From: a virus
DNA length: 21,321 bases
Strand: one strand, 5' to 3'
IMG/VR virus record: IMGVR_UViG_3300030060_004393
Location: 1-21,321 of that record
A program made the translations under genes and the position numbers. The notes beneath the pieces were generated by a model. It saw nothing but the letters and a program-made list of their open reading frames with translations, had not been told where the DNA came from and did not search any database. Positions 13,688 to 21,042 of the stretch are shown in pieces (the stretch's first letter is position 1; each line of letters opens with the position of its first letter).

Positions 13688-15034
13688 AAACCATAATTTG
13701 TACCCTTCTTTTATAGTTCGTTCTTCTAAATCTTCTCTTTCAGGAAATTGTACAGCTGTATTTCCATTTACATCTTTTTGAGAACAATCTTGATTAGGTC
13801 TCTCAATACTATCATCTTCTGTTAAAATAGCCATAAATCCAAAATCAGGAACATTACTATTTGGTATAATCATAACATTCTTATCAGTTGAAAACATTTC
13901 ATCAAAAGCTGAACATATTGTAAATTCTGTAAATATTTTTGTTGGTAATTTTCCATCTCCACAAGGTACACCTGCTTCTGTTTCGATGATATCATTTGTA
14001 TCTAAAATTCTTTTAAATGTTTCAAATCTTATAAATCTTTCATTACCAACTAAATCAGTCCCTTGTGGTATTGATATTGATTGACCACCTGCATTAATAT
14101 CGTTCCACCAACTTCCTTCAGTTTCGTATTGTAATTTATTTCTTGTAGATTTATTGAAATTTATAAAATTTTCTTCCTTACCCAATACATCTATTAAGTT
14201 TCTAATAGCTGCGGTTTGTTTATGTCCTGGTAAAGAATTAAACATATACATAAAATTTAATCTACCAGCATCAGTTTCTTTTCTAGTTTCAGTTGAATTA
14301 AATACAGGGTTTCTTTTAACTACTCTACCGCTTGTAGAACTAGGGTCTGTATTTTTATCTTTCTCAACAACTGGTTTGTGTATTTGCATAGTAGTTGGCA
14401 TCTGACCCATTCCCATTATTCTTACTTCACAATTGAAATTTTCCCCCTCACTAGCTATTTTAAACCCAACTATGAATCCTAATAGTGCATTATAATCCCC
14501 TGTTGAGTTTCTTCTTTTTTCTAAAATATTTCCAAAATCTAAACCTACATTAGCAATATCTGCTGCGTTTAGTGAAACTCTTTCATTTAATGAACGATGT
14601 AAATCCCATCCAAATTCTACTAATACAGTATGACCAGGTTCACCAAAATATTTTTGTATTTCACTAACTTGTCCTTTAGAATGACATCTAATTGTAAAAC
14701 TACATTCTCTACTAATACCAAATTGGTTATCTTTTAAACTTAATCCTGAAATAATTGGTGAAGGTCTTAAACCTCTATCTTCTTCTTGAACTGTTACTGG
14801 ATTTTCATCCCAATCTAATCCTATTGCGCCGGGTTTTTCTGAATTTCCATAAACTGATTCTGAACCAAATATTGGTAAATCGGGATTTGATTGTAAAACT
14901 AACCCATTTCCACTATTTCCAATTACTCTAATCCATGCGTTTAAGCGTGATGTATAAACTGCTTCTTTTTTAAGATTCAGATTATCAACCACATATTGTG
15001 GTACTGGTCTATAATTTGGGAATCCACTACTCAT
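13682..15034 (-). CDS. Hub-like baseplate protein, upstream part (frame 0)
   Basis: A 450-residue frame starting MSSGFPNYRPVPQYVV. It contains GLRPSPIISGLSLKDNQFGISRECSFTI (about 88-115) and YFGEPGHTVLVEFGWD, a pattern I associate with large baseplate/hub proteins of T4-like marine phages, where the phrase is PGxxVxVEWGW. It ends KEGYKLWFL and TGA, and the coding sense goes on in the +1 frame. The start overlaps the end of the gp53-like gene by 8 bases (ATGAGTAG). The most likely product is a fusion with the following frame; a truncated 450-residue form may also be made if the shift is only partial. Function: tail baseplate, probably at the tube-hub interface (inference from order). Confidence 0.72.
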   Translation of the reverse strand: MSSGFPNYRPVPQYVVDNLNLKKEAVYTSRLNAWIRVIGNSGNGLVLQSNPDLPIFGSESVYGNSEKPGAIGLDWDENPVTVQEEDRGLRPSPIISGLSLKDNQFGISRECSFTIRCHSKGQVSEIQKYFGEPGHTVLVEFGWDLHRSLNERVSLNAADIANVGLDFGNILEKRRNSTGDYNALLGFIVGFKIASEGENFNCEVRIMGMGQMPTTMQIHKPVVEKDKNTDPSSTSGRVVKRNPVFNSTETRKETDAGRLNFMYMFNSLPGHKQTAAIRNLIDVLGKEENFINFNKSTRNKLQYETEGSWWNDINAGGQSISIPQGTDLVGNERFIRFETFKRILDTNDIIETEAGVPCGDGKLPTKIFTEFTICSAFDEMFSTDKNVMIIPNSNVPDFGFMAILTEDDSIERPNQDCSQKDVNGNTAVQFPEREDLEERTIKEGYKLWFL

Positions 15035-15323
15035 TGGTTTCTTTTCTTATAATTTCCATATGATTTGCAGGAATTCTAAGAATCGTACCATCTTTCAATC
15101 CAAGCTTACCATCATGTATGTTGTTAGCATTAGCAATAATCCACCAGTAAGCAGGTGAGCCGTAATATTGATTAGCAAGTAAATCTAACCTATCACCTGT
15201 TTGTGATGCTACATATATATCATTATTATTTAAAGGTATTCTTTTTAACCTTTTAGATTTATATACAGTTTTACCATCTGGTGTTTTCTTTGTATCGTTA
15301 TTTAAATATCTACTTATTGCCAT
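15027..15323 (-). CDS. Baseplate wedge protein, gp53/LysM-like
   Basis: A 98-residue protein with TGDRLDLLANQYYGSPAYWWIIANANN (about 43-69), the hallmark of the LysM-like fold in contractile-tail wedge or hub proteins (T4 gp53, P2 gpX group): a beta strand, a helix with LAxxYYG, then a YWWIIxxxN helix. The end (GTILRIPANHMEII) is the last LysM strand. The gene lies between the tube-initiator-like and hub-like genes, with short overlaps, as in a baseplate operon. Assignment to gp53 in particular is by similarity of size, motif and position. Confidence 0.8.
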   Translation of the reverse strand: MAISRYLNNDTKKTPDGKTVYKSKRLKRIPLNNNDIYVASQTGDRLDLLANQYYGSPAYWWIIANANNIHDGKLGLKDGTILRIPANHMEIIRKETNE

Positions 15324-15324
15324 C

Positions 15325-16977
15325 TTAATATGTTATCGATTTAAAACTATATAACTTTGTTCTATCTTCTGTAGTTCTTCTTTGTTCTATGAATTTCATA
15401 GTAATTGCTACTTCAACTAAATGCGGTAGTTTATATCCTTTATCTACATCTACTTTGGATGCACCGACTTTATCAAAAAAATCTCCACTACTTTCATAAT
15501 CTTTTTGTGTACCATCTAATTGCCAAGTAGAATTATCAGGTATAGTATATTGTAGTGATTCTATAAAGGATTCTTTATCTTTGTATAAATCACCCATAGT
15601 AAAATATACAATAGGTGCTCTTACTGCTCCAATCTGTCCACCTTGATATCCTAATGGATATGTTAAAGATGTTAAGAATTCTATTTTAGTCCAATTGTTT
15701 GCTAATTCAGCTGAGTTCATTGGATAAATTGTAAAGTTAAAGGATACATTTCTTTCAATACCCCCATAAGTGTAAAAACTAAATGGGTTACCAGCAAACT
15801 TAGCCGAATCCCAAGTTGGTGATACAGTTTCAGAAAGCCCAGTTATAGTTCCTCTAAAGTGTACGGTTTCACCCGTTACAATATTTCTAAAATAAAGTGG
15901 TATAAAATCTTTTTTATCTAATTCAAATTGTGATAAATCTGTTGCTGCAGCTGTTCCACCATCGTATATACCACTTTGATTAATTATATCATCTTTATTT
16001 GTGAATCCTTTACCTGTTTCCGATATTAACTTATTTTTATTTTCATCAATTATTATCCTATCTATTCTATCGTTTATTATATCTTCACTTAGTAATGCTT
16101 TTTCATATGTTCCATCTGAGTTTTTATTGTATGAGGTTGGATTTACACCATCATCACTACCTTTTACATATGATTTACCAACTCTAATTTTAGCCGCATT
16201 AAATGCTCCTCCATCTCTATATTTTGCAAGAATACCAACTTCAACTTCATTTGTACCACTTTCAGCGATTAATGATTTATTAGGTTCATTTTTTGAATAA
16301 CTTGATGCACCTCTATCATATACTTTAGTCTTTGTTTTTTTTACTGCTTCAGGTGTTTTTGGTTCTGATGATTTACCAAATAAAGTATTTCTTAATTCTT
16401 TTTTCTTTTCTTTAATAAAGTTTCCAGCTGCTTGTTGAGCAATTGTTTTAGGACTTCCTCCGCTTAAAAACTTACCAATACCCTTTCCTTCTGCACCACT
16501 TGCGATAGATTCAAGTATTGATGGATAACTACTTATAGGTATGTTACCAGCATTATTAACATCTAAACTTCCTAACTTAGTATAGTAATCACTTGGAATA
16601 GGAGGTTTTGGTATTCCCAACTTATCATTTACTTTATCTCTTAGTTCTGATATAGAATTTACCTTATCACCAGTTAATTTACCCAATCCTTTACCAATCA
16701 ATCCACCCTTATTAGCATCGGTTGCACCTCCTGTCTCTCTTCTACTATCTATTTGTTTATCTTTTAATGGAGTTGACCTAAGAGCAATACGAGTAGCTTC
16801 GTTACCATAAATTAATGGATTGTTGAGTTCTACTGCAGATTTTACTCTAACACCAGTTACTTCTTGTTCTGCAAATGATTTAACCTGAGAAAATAAAGTT
16901 CCTTTGCCTTCTTGAGCTTTTGAATCAACTGCTTTATCAAAAGTTGAACCCCTAAATAATTCTAATATTGTTGGCAT
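15325..16977 (-). CDS. Baseplate/tail tube initiator-like protein (gp48/gp54-like)
   Basis: A 550-residue protein. The N-terminal half (about 1-300) is Lys/Ser/Gly-rich and probably extended, with repeated charged helices. The C-terminal half contains FIPLYFRNIVTGETVHFRGTITGLSETVSPTWD, YGGIERNVSFNFTIYP and FLTSLTYPLGYQ, which resembles the tail-tube-like domain of T4 gp54/gp48 and related tube-cap proteins that start tail tube assembly on the baseplate. The position directly after the tape measure gene (3 bases) and before the gp53-like gene agrees. I could not tell gp48 from gp54, and a marine-phage-specific baseplate protein with a tube domain is an equally fair name. Confidence 0.68.
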   Translation of the reverse strand: MPTILELFRGSTFDKAVDSKAQEGKGTLFSQVKSFAEQEVTGVRVKSAVELNNPLIYGNEATRIALRSTPLKDKQIDSRRETGGATDANKGGLIGKGLGKLTGDKVNSISELRDKVNDKLGIPKPPIPSDYYTKLGSLDVNNAGNIPISSYPSILESIASGAEGKGIGKFLSGGSPKTIAQQAAGNFIKEKKKELRNTLFGKSSEPKTPEAVKKTKTKVYDRGASSYSKNEPNKSLIAESGTNEVEVGILAKYRDGGAFNAAKIRVGKSYVKGSDDGVNPTSYNKNSDGTYEKALLSEDIINDRIDRIIIDENKNKLISETGKGFTNKDDIINQSGIYDGGTAAATDLSQFELDKKDFIPLYFRNIVTGETVHFRGTITGLSETVSPTWDSAKFAGNPFSFYTYGGIERNVSFNFTIYPMNSAELANNWTKIEFLTSLTYPLGYQGGQIGAVRAPIVYFTMGDLYKDKESFIESLQYTIPDNSTWQLDGTQKDYESSGDFFDKVGASKVDVDKGYKLPHLVEVAITMKFIEQRRTTEDRTKLYSFKSITY

Positions 16978-16980
16978 ATC

Positions 16981-19305
16981 TTATTTTGTTACCCCTGCTG
17001 AATTTGTTTGATTTCTACTTACAACTTTAGATACCCCATCAGATACCTTCTTACCATCCAAATTAACTTGGACTTGTAAATTTTTAATTTCGTTTCCTAA
17101 TTGGGTTATAGCTGCCACCATCGCATTACTACCCATTCCTCCCATTCTATCTAATGGAATGACTGCTTCAGGTCCTGCCTCTCCTATAATTGCGTTAGTA
17201 GGTTTGGTTACAACACCACCTGTTGCCATAGCTACAGGTTCTTCATCATCTCCTCCAAAACCTAAGAAAGAACCAATTGAAGATATTACACTAATGATTG
17301 GTGCTATAACATAATCATACAATAACATAAATCCATCTACCATTAAACCAATCACCATTCCAATCAAACTAAATACTGTACCCAATACTTCTCCTATGAA
17401 AGTAAATACAGGACCCATACCTTCTTCCAATTGTGTGTACATTTCATCCATTTTAGCAAAGAATGGGTCTAACTCTGAGAACATTCCTGCAAATGCATCT
17501 ATAATAGGGTCTACCACTTTTTGCAATAATCTGAATATTAATAAAACTGGCTTAAATGCTAATCCTAATACTTTTCCAATTAATTGAAATGCTGGTAGTA
17601 TTATTTTACCTAAACTTATTAATGGTGTAATAAGAAGTTCTCCTAATGGTGCTAAAGCTGCCATTATTGTTGTTCCAATTCCACCAAATACAGCTTTTAA
17701 TTTATCCATTCGTGATTTCATTTCATCTTGCGCTCTTACCTGAGCAGTTGCTGCTGCTAACTCATCATCTCCTATATCTTTAAGTTCTTTACCACTAGCT
17801 AATAAATTTTCTGCTGCTTTCATACCAGCTTCATCTAATTTACCGAATTGTTTTCTGAGATTAAATTGTTTCTTTAATTCAGCTACAGGCATTCCACTTG
17901 CTTTAGCAATTGAATCTAATTGGAATTTATTTAACTTATTTAAATCAACTGTTGATTCTAATGAATCTAATACCGCTTGTTGAGCTCCTACTATATCACC
18001 AGTTGCTGCTAACTCTCTTGCTTTGTTAAAGTTAATAGTTTGTCCTAACATAGCAGATGCTTCTAATTCATTTGTTATGCTACTTTCAAAATCCATTAGG
18101 TTATCTGCTACTTCAGATGCCTGTTTGATTGAAGTACCTAATGCTGCCGCTTTTATGGCCGCTTTTGAAAGTTCTTCAACTGAACCTCCAAAGTAATTAG
18201 ATGCTGCTTCTGCACTATTAGCAATATCCTCTAATACTCTAGTAGGTGCTACTCCAGCTAAGTTTGCTGCTTGTGTTACTTGAGCTACTTGGAATTGAGC
18301 TGCTTCAGCTGATAATCCAGCCGTTTCTTGGAATAATGAGTTAACTTTTGCTTGGGTAGAAGCAGTAACTCCAAAGTTTTTTTCCAAAGCAGTAACATTA
18401 TCTAAAACTGCTGCTGATGGAATCATCAATCCTTCAAATTCTTTTGTAAATTCTGCAGCGGCTTTAGATACATCTTCCATCGATACACCCAATGCTGCGT
18501 TATTCACAGAAACACTTCTAATCGTAGAATCTAATCCTACCATTTGAGAATTAGTTAATCCAGTTTCTTCTCTAAATGCTTTAGCTGCTGCATCTAATTT
18601 TGAAAATGCGGAAATTACTAAAGCTATACCAGCTGCTATACCAGCTATAGCTATTCCAGCTAATACCATTGGATTCGCAAGTAATGCCATTAAACTTCTA
18701 CCTCCAAATTTTGTCATAGCGCCAGACATTTTACTAAAACTCATACCACCCTTTCCAAATGTGGTTACCATCTCCATACCAGCTTCAGTAACATCTTGTC
18801 TTAAATTATCAAATGAACTACCAAATACCTGATTAAACATTCCTCCAACTATTGGTATATTACTACCAAACTGTTCTATGGCATCAATTTGACTTATGAT
18901 TTGACCTGCTACTCCTTTTTGAACTCTATCTAAATCTTCTGCTGCTTTTACTCTTAAATATTCCATTTCAAGAGCTTCTTTTGTGGTTTCCAAGCTCTTC
19001 ATTTTTGCTGCTAGAATTGGATTGGTTGAAGATGCCATATTTCTTTGAACACCAACCATTTCCTTATCAATGTCAACTAATTCTTTAGCTATATCTTGTG
19101 AATTATTTAAATTATTTACTCTTTCATTTAATTCTTTGTTATAGCTAGCTAAAACTTTTCTAGCATTACCAGTCAACTTATTATTATTTTTATTTTCAAG
19201 AGCAATATCTCTCATTAATTGAGCAGATATACTCAACGAATCTTGATATTCCTTTTCTAATTTAATAGATTCTTTCTGTCTATTTAATTGTTCTTGACTA
19301 GCCAT
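16981..19305 (-). CDS. Tail tape measure protein
   Basis: A 774-residue protein with the usual layout: a charged coiled-coil N-terminus (about 1-135, MASQEQLNRQKESIKLEKEY), a hydrophobic segment LLANPMVLAGIAIAGIAAGI followed by ALVISAFSKL (about 208-237), a long Ala-rich helical core, hydrophobic segments around 540-670 (PLGELLITPLISLGKIILPA, VFSLIGMVIGLMVDGFMLLY), and the C-terminal block GGVVTKPTNAIIGEAGPEAV (about 696-715), a very common signature of phage tape measure proteins. It follows the tail assembly chaperone region, as expected, and sits before the tube initiator. By the usual rule of about 0.15 nm per residue the tail would be around 110 nm, which fits a myovirus. AGGA lies 8 bases before ATG. 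Confidence 0.93.
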   Translation of the reverse strand: MASQEQLNRQKESIKLEKEYQDSLSISAQLMRDIALENKNNNKLTGNARKVLASYNKELNERVNNLNNSQDIAKELVDIDKEMVGVQRNMASSTNPILAAKMKSLETTKEALEMEYLRVKAAEDLDRVQKGVAGQIISQIDAIEQFGSNIPIVGGMFNQVFGSSFDNLRQDVTEAGMEMVTTFGKGGMSFSKMSGAMTKFGGRSLMALLANPMVLAGIAIAGIAAGIALVISAFSKLDAAAKAFREETGLTNSQMVGLDSTIRSVSVNNAALGVSMEDVSKAAAEFTKEFEGLMIPSAAVLDNVTALEKNFGVTASTQAKVNSLFQETAGLSAEAAQFQVAQVTQAANLAGVAPTRVLEDIANSAEAASNYFGGSVEELSKAAIKAAALGTSIKQASEVADNLMDFESSITNELEASAMLGQTINFNKARELAATGDIVGAQQAVLDSLESTVDLNKLNKFQLDSIAKASGMPVAELKKQFNLRKQFGKLDEAGMKAAENLLASGKELKDIGDDELAAATAQVRAQDEMKSRMDKLKAVFGGIGTTIMAALAPLGELLITPLISLGKIILPAFQLIGKVLGLAFKPVLLIFRLLQKVVDPIIDAFAGMFSELDPFFAKMDEMYTQLEEGMGPVFTFIGEVLGTVFSLIGMVIGLMVDGFMLLYDYVIAPIISVISSIGSFLGFGGDDEEPVAMATGGVVTKPTNAIIGEAGPEAVIPLDRMGGMGSNAMVAAITQLGNEIKNLQVQVNLDGKKVSDGVSKVVSRNQTNSAGVTK

Positions 19306-19319
19306 TACTTATCCTATTA

Positions 19320-19574
19320 TTATCTTCTTCCTGCAACATAGTTTCTGTATAAATCAGGTACTCTCTCACCTCTAGCTTCCATATCTTTAATTTTTTTATT
19401 TAGTTGGTCAATTTTTGAATCAACTGCTTTTGCATATTTTACAAATTCTTTATCTTTTAATGCTTTTTTAAACATGGCTTGTTTTACTAAAGATTTGAAA
19501 AACCCTAATTCATCAAGATTATGCTTTTTAGCAATTTCTTTTACAATGTTTTGAGTTTCTTTACTTAGTTTCAT
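19320..19574 (-). CDS. Small protein between tail chaperone and tape measure
   Basis: An 84-residue, strongly basic and helical protein starting MKLSKETQNIVKEIAKKHNL and containing KALKDKEFVKYAKAVDSKID, which looks like a coiled coil. I chose the ATG at 19574 because AAAGGAG lies 8 bases upstream; the longer frame from 19607 would place that site inside the gene. It ends 14 bases before the tape measure ATG, so it is co-transcribed with it and may help in tape measure folding or tail assembly. Family not recognised. A terminator just upstream of its promoter separates it from the chaperone genes. Confidence 0.75.
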   Translation of the reverse strand: MKLSKETQNIVKEIAKKHNLDELGFFKSLVKQAMFKKALKDKEFVKYAKAVDSKIDQLNKKIKDMEARGERVPDLYRNYVAGRR

Positions 19575-19582
19575 AATTTTTT

Positions 19583-19589
19583 CTCCTTT
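19583..19589 (-). promoter_or_regulatory. Strong Shine-Dalgarno site before the 84-residue tail gene
   Basis: Minus strand AAAGGAG, 8 bases from the ATG at 19574. One of only two strong sites at gene starts in the window; the other precedes the gp32-like gene. Confidence 0.8.
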
Positions 19590-19610
19590 GTGGATATTAT
19601 TGTACAACTA

Positions 19611-19620
19611 TAAATATAAG
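19611..19620 (-). promoter_or_regulatory. Candidate late-type promoter box for the tape measure unit
   Basis: Minus strand TTATATTTATAG lies directly after the terminator and 36 bases before the ATG of the 84-residue gene. The position 20 bases upstream, where TTTG would be expected, falls in the terminator loop and reads TAAT, so the host-type -33 box is missing. Confidence 0.45.
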
Positions 19621-19622
19621 GT

Positions 19623-19652
19623 AAAAAAAAAGTGAGGAATTATTTCCTCACT
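19623..19652 (-). terminator. Intrinsic terminator after the tail chaperone genes
   Basis: Minus strand: AGTGAGGAA-ATAA-TTCCTCACT, a perfect 9-bp stem with a 4-base loop, followed by eight T. The stop codon of the frameshifted chaperone frame lies in the loop. It would stop leftward transcription before the tape measure unit. Confidence 0.92.
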
Positions 19653-19867
19653 CTCACGTTTGGTTTTCTGACATTTGTCTTGGATTTTTTCATAGCTTTG
19701 TCCTGTTGTTCCTTTTCTTGCTTTTTAATATCAGCTAACTTTTTGTAATGAAAGTTTCTGATATGAACAGGCATCTCATACACATCTTTAAATGTATAAC
19801 CATTTCCAAAATAGCACATTTCAAAGATTTGATTGTGTAATAAAGAGGAGTAGTTACTCGCCAGGCC
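19640..19867 (-). CDS. Tail assembly chaperone extension, +1 (or -2) frame
   Basis: A 75-residue reading that begins right after the T7 run and has no start codon at its beginning: GLASNYSSLLHNQIFEMCYF, then GNGYTFKDVYEMPVHIRNFHYKKLADIKK and a basic tail. The phrase xxLFEMxYFGxGYxFxDVYEMPVxIRxFxY is the pattern of second tail-chaperone products and of gp51-like proteins located before tape measure genes. If it started at its only early ATG (19819, 59 residues) it would lose the LLHNQIFE helix and lack a Shine-Dalgarno site. I therefore read it as an extension of the gp26-like protein to 326 residues by a frameshift at 19868-19874, in the same place as lambda gpG/gpGT. The reading-frame evidence is direct; the mechanism is inference. 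Confidence 0.75.
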   Translation of the reverse strand, partial: GLASNYSSLLHNQIFEMCYFGNGYTFKDVYEMPVHIRNFHYKKLADIKKQEKEQQDKAMKKSKTNVRKPNVRVRK

Positions 19868-20621
19868 AAAAAAACCCGACTCCCATGGGAATAGGCCTAC
19901 CCTCCTTTACTCCAGTCTGAGGGTTAATCCAATCGAACTGCATATTCATATCCGGCTGAAGTTCCTTCAAATATGCTCTAAATGCTCGAGTATCTCTTGC
20001 TAAAAATTTATTATTTACGAAATCTACGATTGATTTTGTATCTTCCTTACCATCTACTGATTTAAACATATATCTGTATCTTGTAGTAAGTTCTTGTGAT
20101 GCTCCACCTTTATTTAATCTATTCATTGCTTTTACATCTACATCAATCTTCTTTTCATCTCCATGTGTAAGAAGTTTGAATACAATAACATTTTTACCTG
20201 TAGGAGTTACAAACTCATATTCGTTTTTTCTATTTAATTTTTTTGGGTCAACATCATTTGTTTCTACTTTTGATAAATCAACCATTACTTCTTCTGTTTC
20301 ACCATCTTCACCTTGCATACCAACTTTATATTCAGGTCCATACCCTAAAATACGAGTTGCTAATACTATAGCGTTTTTATCACCTAATAGTATATCATCT
20401 ATATTAATTGATTTATCAGCGATGATAGATTCAAACAACATATCTAAAACAACACCTTTTTTAATTAAGTTTTGTGATGCTAATATTTCTTCTTCTTTAG
20501 CTGTCATATACTTAATTTCAATCTCACCCTTTGCTAATGGTGATTTTTCATCATATCCTAATCCTTGTGATGGAAGTGTAATTACTTCCGTTGGAAAGTC
20601 ATATTTTTTATTTTCTGCCAT
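19854..20621 (-). CDS. gp26-like baseplate hub / tail assembly chaperone
   Basis: A 255-residue protein with the T4 gp26-family pattern: DFPTEVITLPSQGLGYDEKS (9-28), IEIKYMTAKEEEILASQNLI (34-53), DDILLGDKNAIVLATRILGYGPEY (75-98) and an end VGFFWPGE. T4 gp26 takes part in hub assembly and, together with gp51, acts around the tape measure. The gene sits between the tail tube and tape measure genes, the place of the tail chaperones in most tailed phages. The frame-0 stop at 19854 follows a run of seven T where a second frame takes over. AAAGG lies 8 bases before the ATG at 20621 and a TATATTTATA box is 25 bases upstream. Within the gene, a perfect internal Shine-Dalgarno-like AAAGGAGGG (19908-19900) is odd for this host. 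Confidence 0.82.
   Translation of the reverse strand: MAENKKYDFPTEVITLPSQGLGYDEKSPLAKGEIEIKYMTAKEEEILASQNLIKKGVVLDMLFESIIADKSINIDDILLGDKNAIVLATRILGYGPEYKVGMQGEDGETEEVMVDLSKVETNDVDPKKLNRKNEYEFVTPTGKNVIVFKLLTHGDEKKIDVDVKAMNRLNKGGASQELTTRYRYMFKSVDGKEDTKSIVDFVNNKFLARDTRAFRAYLKELQPDMNMQFDWINPQTGVKEGRPIPMGVGFFWPGE
19868..19874 (-). other. Putative frameshift site in the tail chaperone gene
   Basis: Minus strand GGG TTT TTT TGG in frame 0. A +1 slip on the seven T leads into GGC CTG GCG AGT (GLAS); a -2 slip reaches the same frame with one more Phe. The downstream frame is open only from 19910 to 19640, so the switch must occur between about 19910 and 19854. GGGAG lies 5 bases upstream of the T run and may help. 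Confidence 0.65.
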
Positions 20622-20645
20622 AATTAACCTTTATTTGTTTGTATA

Positions 20646-20655
20646 TAAATATATA
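20646..20655 (-). promoter_or_regulatory. Candidate late-type promoter box for the gp26-like gene
   Basis: Minus strand TATATTTATA, about 25 bases before ATG, with no TTTG box 20 bases upstream (ATAA instead). Same form as the boxes before the 84-residue gene and the gene starting at 4699. Confidence 0.4.
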
Positions 20656-20673
20656 AGTTTTAAAAAATTAGAA

Positions 20674-20754
20674 TTATTTATCATTCATCCAACTTACAAT
20701 ACAAAATAAGACCCATCCACCTGCAATTGACAATATTACTATATGTTCACTCAT
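20674..20754 (-). CDS. 26-residue membrane microprotein
   Basis: A very short frame, MSEHIVILSIAGGWVLFCIV followed by SWMNDK, i.e. one hydrophobic helix (about 4-21) with charged ends. It overlaps the end of the preceding membrane-protein gene by 8 bases (ATGAGTGA), which is typical of coupled phage genes and is the main reason to believe it. Function unknown; it could be a partner of the 85-residue membrane protein, for example in lysis or membrane remodelling, but nothing shows that. Confidence 0.5.
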   Translation of the reverse strand: MSEHIVILSIAGGWVLFCIVSWMNDK

Positions 20755-21004
20755 CTTTCTTGTCTATTGTAAATAAAGTATATATGATTGTAGCTACAAT
20801 ACCATGTAGAAGTATTTTTGGTAATGCTAACTGAAATGGAATGGTTTGTTGTATAATACTATAAAAGTATAAGAAACACGCAAAAATATTTATACCTATT
20901 ACAAAATTACCAAAATATTCTTTAACTTTTGTATTCCAATATTTTTTAAGTATTAGGTATATTATTACTACAACTGCTATTTCTGTTATAAATCTAATCA
21001 TCAT
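20747..21004 (-). CDS. Small membrane protein
   Basis: An 85-residue protein with three hydrophobic segments (about 4-19, 32-50 and 60-79) and short charged ends, starting MMIRFITEIAVVVIIYLILK and ending TIDKKDE. The start could be either of two adjacent ATG codons (21004 or 21001). It lies between the tail tube gene's terminator and the gp26-like gene, an unusual place for a membrane protein in a tail cluster. Size and topology would fit a holin, but there is no lysin nearby, so I leave the function open. Confidence 0.72.
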   Translation of the reverse strand: MMIRFITEIAVVVIIYLILKKYWNTKVKEYFGNFVIGINIFACFLYFYSIIQQTIPFQLALPKILLHGIVATIIYTLFTIDKKDE

Positions 21005-21042
21005 ATGAACATATACATATATAAATTTTAGATTTGTAGCAT

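Noticed and set aside
19575-19607. Earlier ATG (MYNNIHKGEKI) for the small gene before the tape measure
   Set aside because: The strong AAAGGAG lies inside this extension and points to the ATG at 19574.
19608-19620. T4-type late promoter TATAAATA on the plus strand (also at 4730 and 20645)
   Set aside because: The plus strand has no genes to serve; the same bases read on the minus strand give TATATTTATA in front of real genes, so I list them as minus-strand candidates only.
19817-19819. ATG at 19819 as start of an independent 59-residue chaperone gene
   Set aside because: The conserved-looking residues LLHNQIFE lie before it in the same frame and no ribosome binding site is present; kept only as a fallback.
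20176-20709. A 177-residue plus-strand open frame
   Set aside because: It lies opposite the gp26-like gene, is Ser/Pro/Ile-rich as expected of a shadow frame and has no plus-strand promoter or neighbour.
20747-21004. Calling the three-helix membrane protein a holin
   Set aside because: Size and topology fit, but there is no lysin, spanin or lysis context in the window.
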